11,301 nucleotides of DNA. Origin: JAQVWU01 sp964628455 (GTDB lineage Bacteria > Bacillota > Clostridia > Oscillospirales > CAG-272). Position numbers and translations under genes: made by a program. Shown in pieces: positions 7,231-11,301 of this stretch; position 1 is the first letter of the stretch, and the number at the start of each line of letters is the position of its first letter. The notes under the pieces were generated by a model. It searched no databases and had not been told where the DNA came from. It was given only the letters and a program-made list of their open reading frames with translations. The DNA is taken from NCBI GenBank assembly GCA_964628455.1, contig CAZVPD010000127.1, positions 1-11,301 on the forward strand, given 5' to 3'.

Positions 7231-7350
7231 TCCGTATGCTCCGTAGTATTACCTTATCCTCGTAGGCTCCGATGAACGCTTCGCGTTCATTTTACCAAAG
7301 GGGCTGTCATAACCTCATAAATGCTTCTCGTTCATTGGTGACTGAGGATT
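7231..7350. repeat. Double-hairpin intergenic repeat, copy 3 (180 bp after copy 2)
   Basis: It has the same leader and unit as copy 2, exactly 180 bases downstream. Hairpin A (7272-7290) remains perfect, with a TTC loop. Hairpin B (7317-7335) has decayed to AATGCTTCTCGTTCATT. The left outer arm GGCTCC can still pair with GGGGCT using G-U wobbles. This copy lies closest to the 3' end of the GH95-like gene. Confidence 0.75.
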
Positions 7351-7400
7351 CGCTTCCCTGCAAATTCCCTCCCCGTATATTTCCTCCTGCTTTCCCCGTA

Positions 7401-7442
7401 AACAAAGGACAGACTGCCCGCGCGGCGCGTCTGTCCTTTGTT
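7401..7442. terminator. Perfect 14-bp inverted repeat, probable bidirectional terminator
   Basis: AACAAAGGACAGAC (7401-7414) is the exact reverse complement of GTCTGTCCTTTGTT (7429-7442), with a GC-rich 14-base loop. It lies 30 bases beyond the stop of the GH95-like gene and is the only strong hairpin between the converging gene sets. The T-rich stem ends serve both strands, but neither side has a long T tract outside the stem, so termination may be partial. Confidence 0.75.
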
Positions 7443-7472
7443 CTGTGTCTGAATATTTTTAACCGTCTTGTT

Positions 7473-9995
7473 TTAAAACACGCCGACTTCGCCCAGTTTC
7501 GCTTTGCCGCAGCGTTTTATGCCGTTGTTTTTCTGTACCGGTTCCGCTTCGGCGAATTCATAGGTCTCGATCGGGTCGCTGCAGAGCAGCATCCTGCTGT
7601 CCTGCCCGAAGTTTAATTTCAGCACTTTCTCATGCGGGCGCTGCTCGTTTTCGGCGGATGCCGGTACGGCTTCCCCGCCGCGGATGGTATAGACATACGG
7701 CTCGCCGAAATAGTCGGGCAGGGAAACCGTGCAGGCCTCTTCCCTTGTCTTTTCGATCGAGAGGATGTAACCGCTTCCGTCTGTCTCTGCCTGTACGATA
7801 AAACCGCCTTCGGCATACAGCCTGAACGAGACTTTGTCTCCTTTTTTTATCGCCGGGCAGATCCGAAGGACTCCGTCATAGCTTTGAAGCAGCGACTCGT
7901 TGACGGCGGTTGCGATGACAGGCAGCGTTTCGTAATCAAAGTGCCTGAAGTTCCATGCGGTGACTTTTTTTGTTTCTCCGCTGTCCGTATCCCTGACGTC
8001 GTTCATTTTCCAGCGTTCGCAATGATCCGAAGTGTTGGCGGGACCGTAGGTTCCGAATCCCTGCGGATAGATGATCCAGGTATCGATGATGTCCTCGATA
8101 TGAACCGCCATCTCTTCCGCCATGCCCAGCCGCGCCAGATAGACGGGTGCCAGGCACCAGCCCATGCATTCTTTCGACTTCGGGTGCAGCCTCATCTGAT
8201 TGAGCAGCGCCCTGAAGAGCGGCGTGCCGCGGTCGGCGAGTCCCGTGACTCCCGCCGGGTACAGCGGGGAAAGTTCCGTATCGGGGAAGCCGTAATAGAC
8301 CCTTTCGGGATTCCCGTAATTTTTACGCGTCCATTCGTCGCTGCCGTGCTTTTTGCCTACCGACAGGATCTGACCGCCTTCCTCCGCGGGGGTGCCGCTG
8401 CAGAAGCCCCGGGTCAGGATTTTCCCGTCGGTTTCGTCCTCTTCGAGGGGCAGGAGTTTATAATCGGGAAGGCGGGTGAGGATTTCGGTGTATTGTTCGG
8501 CTTCGGCTCCCTGTGTTTTCCGGGCGAGTGCGGAAAACAAAGAGCGTATCATGGCGAGATCGGTGATCGTGTCGTCAAACGGAGGCGTCCCTTCATAGGC
8601 TGAGGTGCCGTATATATGGTAAAGCCCGTCCCCGCCTTTTTTCAGAGTGTTGATATAGAACCTGGCCGTCTCGCGCATGACAGGGAGCGCCGTGTTTTCG
8701 AAAAACGCTTCGTCCCCGGTGTATCGGCTGTGTCTGTACATTTCCATTGCGATCTGCGCGCCCGGCGTGCAGTTCAATGAATCGTATTGCGCGCCCAGCC
8801 CGTTGCGGTCGGACACATCATGGTAAAACGCCCCTTCGACCTGTTTGTTCTTCATGCAGTACGCCTGAGCCTGGGGAAGGCGCTCTTTTCTGAAGCGGTT
8901 ATAATTATCGGTTAATTGCGGGTGTCCGGCCGCGTGGAGGGGGAAGTGGTGCAGCTGCATATTGTAATGGAAGTAGTAATTCCATGGGACGAAATCATGA
9001 TAAAATCCCCAGACGCCGTTGCAGAACAGGGGCGGATAGGCTCCGCGGCATTCGGAATTGGCGTAATAAAGGTTCAGATACCACAGATTTTCCGTGAAAT
9101 CGTGCGGGACCGAAATGAAAGATTTGTTCCAGAAATTTTCCCACTCGGTCGTGTGGTATTCATACATATAGGTTTCGTTTATCTGAACGGCATTTTCCAG
9201 ATATTTTTTACAGAGTTCCTTTGCCTCCTCTGCGGTTTTTCCGGTGCTGATATGGATGTAAAGCGTAAATCCGATGGATTTGGAGCTAGGGACCGAGATC
9301 CCCCCTTTTCTGCTGTGGTGCAGAACGGTTTTGGCTTTGCTGTCCGAAATATACGCCATACCCGCGCAGAACGCCGTGTTTCTCAGCTGCTGTGTGATGA
9401 AAACGCGGTTATCGGCCGCTTCCGTAAGGGTGCCCTGCAGCCCCGCCTCCGGGGCGTGCTTCATCTGCGAGTACCACCGCCAGCAGTTCCGGCTTCCCCA
9501 GCGTTCCAGATTGATTTCGGCGGGCATGGCTTCGGTCGTATGCGCGTCGCAGCGGATGACCGTCGTCTTTAAATAGCTGCAGGCAAAAGCTTTGATTTTG
9601 AGTTCGGAAAAAGCCGTCTCGGAACGGATGGTTGCCGTCGCGTCGGCAAGCGAAAGGCGCGCCTCGTATGCTTTCTGATACAGCATCTCAAAACAGGGCG
9701 CCGCGAACTGCATGGTCAGAACGGCGCCGTGCCGCAGGCTGGTCAGGTTTTCGTCTTCGCTCGAGCAGTAATCGGTGTTTTCCGAGGTTGAATCGTCCCA
9801 GAGGTCTGTTTTGTTGATATGGACTTTCAGACTGTCCTCGGTCACCCACAAAAGGCATCCCGTGTCGCCGTCGCCTATGGGCAGGCCGTATGTGGGGTCG
9901 TGAACGGGTGAACCGAAAACCACGTCGTGTTTCGGCAGGATGTCTGCGGTGTTTATATTCCGCCTGTCGGCGATGGGGTTGTAATTTGTTTTCAT
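7473..9995 (-). CDS. GH95-like six-hairpin glycosidase (alpha-L-fucosidase-type family)
   Basis: This 840-residue protein has no signal peptide and is probably cytoplasmic. The N-terminal beta domain opens with YGLPIGDGDTGCLLW (36-50), matching the xxPIGNGRLGA signature of GH95, followed by HINKTDLWDD. The central (alpha/alpha)6 barrel holds GVWGFYHDF (327-335) and HYNMQLHHFP (343-352), which corresponds to the N-I-N-x-Q-M-N-Y-W-P stretch of GH95. GTSAYEGTPPFDD (463-475) matches the P-S-x-S-P-E segment that carries the general acid, here E468. HFDYETLP (near D687) then NESLLQSYDGVLRICPA matches Q-I-D-G-N-F-G then E-M-L-L-Q-S-H, so D687 is the base candidate. A C-terminal beta domain with RLYAEGGFIV fits as well. 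GH95 contains inverting alpha-L-fucosidases and alpha-L-galactosidases; the His replacing one conserved Asn leaves the specificity open. ATG 9995 lies seven bases after the stop of the upstream gene, so the two are co-transcribed. Confidence 0.75.
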   Translation of the reverse strand: MKTNYNPIADRRNINTADILPKHDVVFGSPVHDPTYGLPIGDGDTGCLLWVTEDSLKVHINKTDLWDDSTSENTDYCSSEDENLTSLRHGAVLTMQFAAPCFEMLYQKAYEARLSLADATATIRSETAFSELKIKAFACSYLKTTVIRCDAHTTEAMPAEINLERWGSRNCWRWYSQMKHAPEAGLQGTLTEAADNRVFITQQLRNTAFCAGMAYISDSKAKTVLHHSRKGGISVPSSKSIGFTLYIHISTGKTAEEAKELCKKYLENAVQINETYMYEYHTTEWENFWNKSFISVPHDFTENLWYLNLYYANSECRGAYPPLFCNGVWGFYHDFVPWNYYFHYNMQLHHFPLHAAGHPQLTDNYNRFRKERLPQAQAYCMKNKQVEGAFYHDVSDRNGLGAQYDSLNCTPGAQIAMEMYRHSRYTGDEAFFENTALPVMRETARFYINTLKKGGDGLYHIYGTSAYEGTPPFDDTITDLAMIRSLFSALARKTQGAEAEQYTEILTRLPDYKLLPLEEDETDGKILTRGFCSGTPAEEGGQILSVGKKHGSDEWTRKNYGNPERVYYGFPDTELSPLYPAGVTGLADRGTPLFRALLNQMRLHPKSKECMGWCLAPVYLARLGMAEEMAVHIEDIIDTWIIYPQGFGTYGPANTSDHCERWKMNDVRDTDSGETKKVTAWNFRHFDYETLPVIATAVNESLLQSYDGVLRICPAIKKGDKVSFRLYAEGGFIVQAETDGSGYILSIEKTREEACTVSLPDYFGEPYVYTIRGGEAVPASAENEQRPHEKVLKLNFGQDSRMLLCSDPIETYEFAEAEPVQKNNGIKRCGKAKLGEVGVF

Positions 9996-10002
9996 CTTTC
10001 TT

Positions 10003-11301
10003 TCATCTTCCCTTTCCTGTTCTGATCAGGCACATTTCCCAGGGTTTGATTTCGGGTATGACGAAGTTTCGGAATCCTCCGGTATTGGATTCTGCCTTGA
10101 CTGTCGTTTCGCTGCAGCGCATGTCTGTCACGGTGACCGTGTCGGAGCGGCAGAGAAGCGATATCCTGATATTCCGAAGCAGGTCGAAGTTTTTGTTGAG
10201 CAGTGTCGCCGCGACGCTTCCGTCGCTCAGGGGGCGGACCGTCAGCCGTACGCGCGCGTATGTTTCGGTTATGCAGGGAAGGGTGTTTTTTGAAAGGATG
10301 CGGAAAACGCGTTTGAGCTGTTCCGTTTTATAGCAGTCCGAGATCCATGTGAAGGGATAATAACCTGCAGCGCAGACGGTCCCCCCCGCTTTGTTGCGGT
10401 AAAGTCCCATCGAACAGTCTGCAAGCGTTCTGCCGTGGTAATCGGTCAGGCTGCACAGGATTTCCGCGCCCTCCTGCGGTATAAGCGCGATGGAATCCCC
10501 CCTGTTGAACGCCTGCCGGCAGTTGCGCAGTCCGTTTTCCATTCCTACGTTCACGTGGTGCGGCAGATAGGTCTCACGGGCGTCGACAGGGATGTTTTCT
10601 CCCGTTATAAAGCCTGTATATTCGCCGTATCCGAGTGCGTTGAGCGCGCTGACCGCACCCGCGTCAAGATATACGCCTGTTTTAAATATTTTCAGGATCT
10701 GCTGCTCACTCAGGGCGTATGCGCCGTTCCCGGTCAGGGTGTATGCCGATGCCGCATCGAAATGATAGGCTTNNNNNNNNNNCCCTGCATTTTTCGCAGG
10801 TGAAAATATCGTCCAGATAGGCTTCGGGCAGACCGAATCCGAACAGCTCGCGTGCGTAAGCCGCGTACATCCCCCCGTATCCGTTGATAAAATCCCCCGG
10901 GACCGCCGCCTGGCTGCCGGGGACCCATCCCGTGTGTATTCCCGCCGGTCGGCTTCTGCCGAACGTATCGCTGACTGTTCTGTAAAAACCTGTTGTCGCT
11001 GCGATTTCTTTGATATGATTCTCGGCGTTGGTCACCGGTTCTCCCGTTTCACTGGGCAGTATGTTGAATGCCGTGCCGGTACACCCGGTTGACAGATGCA
11101 TGGCGGCTTCCAGCGCTGTGGAGCGGGGACTTTTCTTGAGCAGCTGATACGGAAAATTCTCCAGTTCGGACTGAATGCTTTCGGTATAATCGGGCAGATA
11201 GGCCGCCTGTCTTCCGATCTGCGATGACTTTTCCACCAGTTCATCGGGCGCTTCGTCCGTATACGAACCGCCGCCGGGCCTCCACATGATCGGCTTTCTG
11301 C
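10003..11301 (-). CDS. Second GH-A/GH42-like glycosidase, N-terminus beyond the window, interrupted by assembly gap
   Basis: The frame runs in from the right edge and ends at TGA 10005-10003. Right of the gap it reads PIMWRPGGGSYTDEAPDEL, SSQIGRQAAYLP, IQSELENFPYQLLKKS, LEAAMHLSTGCTGTAFNIL and GFGLPEAYLDDIF; left of it HFDAASAYTL, IFKTGVYLDAGAVSALNALG, GYGEYTGFITG and a beta-rich C-terminus ending KPWEMCLIRTGKGR. I recognise this as an uncharacterised GH42-like family found in Firmicutes glycan loci; the Glu residues of SELENFPY are active-site candidates (about 11150-11170). The parts lie in different frames as drawn only because the 10 Ns are a placeholder: the frame left of the gap is open right up to it (from 10770), so both parts are one gene. 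Any internal start around 10554 is an artefact. It is the upstream partner of the GH95-like gene. Exact reaction and substrate are unknown. Confidence 0.7.
10773..10782. other. Assembly gap (10 Ns)
   Basis: Ten Ns interrupt the minus-strand glycosidase. The codon phase on both sides requires a true gap length divisible by three, so ten is a placeholder. CCTGC (10784-10788) and GCAGG (10796-10800) form a short inverted repeat right beside the gap. Confidence 0.95.

Noticed and set aside
6887..7350. CRISPR array.
   Set aside because: Units are long (about 86-120 bases), internally palindromic and vary between copies; the 180-bp period is far beyond CRISPR spacing, and there are no cas genes.
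7272..7616. A plus-strand frame of 114 codons over repeat copy 3.
   Set aside because: Its start comes from the repeat hairpin, the peptide is repetitive at its beginning (NASRS twice), it crosses the terminator hairpin, and it ends inside the GH95-like gene on the other strand.
7632..8603. A 323-codon plus-strand frame antisense to the GH95-like gene.
   Set aside because: No ribosome binding site and no recognisable domain; the minus-strand protein has clear GH95-like motifs across the whole stretch.

Overview
The window looks like a fragment of a draft or metagenomic bacterial genome: it contains a run of 10 Ns, and both ends lie inside genes. Moderate-to-high GC, strong AGGA-type ribosome binding sites, a lipoprotein-type solute-binding protein and a double-hairpin intergenic repeat with AGGCTCC / GGAGCTGTCAC / GTGACTGAGG cores all fit an uncultured member of the Bacillota, probably class Clostridia. 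That placement is inference; there is no rRNA or marker gene.

Layout. (1) 1-1659, + strand: the 3' part of a large beta-propeller protein (Vgb/NHL-like blades, a calcium-loop-like motif, a beta-sandwich, and a C-terminal domain with an LWPPN motif), closed by a strong hairpin terminator. (2) 1800-1972: an extended -10 promoter and a leader of about 125 nt. (3) 1973-6637, + strand: a tight three-gene carbohydrate operon made of a lipoprotein sugar-binding protein, a BadF/NagK-type sugar kinase with an unusual N-terminus, and a GH42-like glycosidase. (4) 6638-7472: a convergent intergenic region with three copies of a structured repeat, two of them in 180-bp register, then a perfect 14-bp inverted repeat that probably terminates transcription. 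(5) 7473-11301, - strand: a GH95-like six-hairpin glycosidase preceded by the 3' part of a second GH-A-like glycosidase, which the assembly gap interrupts.

How the genes fit together. The two gene sets converge and both concern oligosaccharide use. The lipoprotein would capture a glycan outside the cell. The two GH-A-like enzymes and the GH95-like enzyme have no visible signal peptide where the start can be seen, so they probably cut imported oligosaccharides in the cytoplasm. The BadF-family kinase would phosphorylate a released (amino)sugar. No ABC permease genes lie in the window.

Most interesting observation. The 74 residues ahead of the sugar kinase core align without gaps to an XRE/Cro-type helix-turn-helix domain, but with prolines, arginines and glycines at the positions that normally hold the fold together. 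It looks like a decayed or strongly diverged DNA-binding domain fused to a sugar kinase fold, parallel in layout to the winged-helix ROK repressors (NagC/XylR) but built from different parts.
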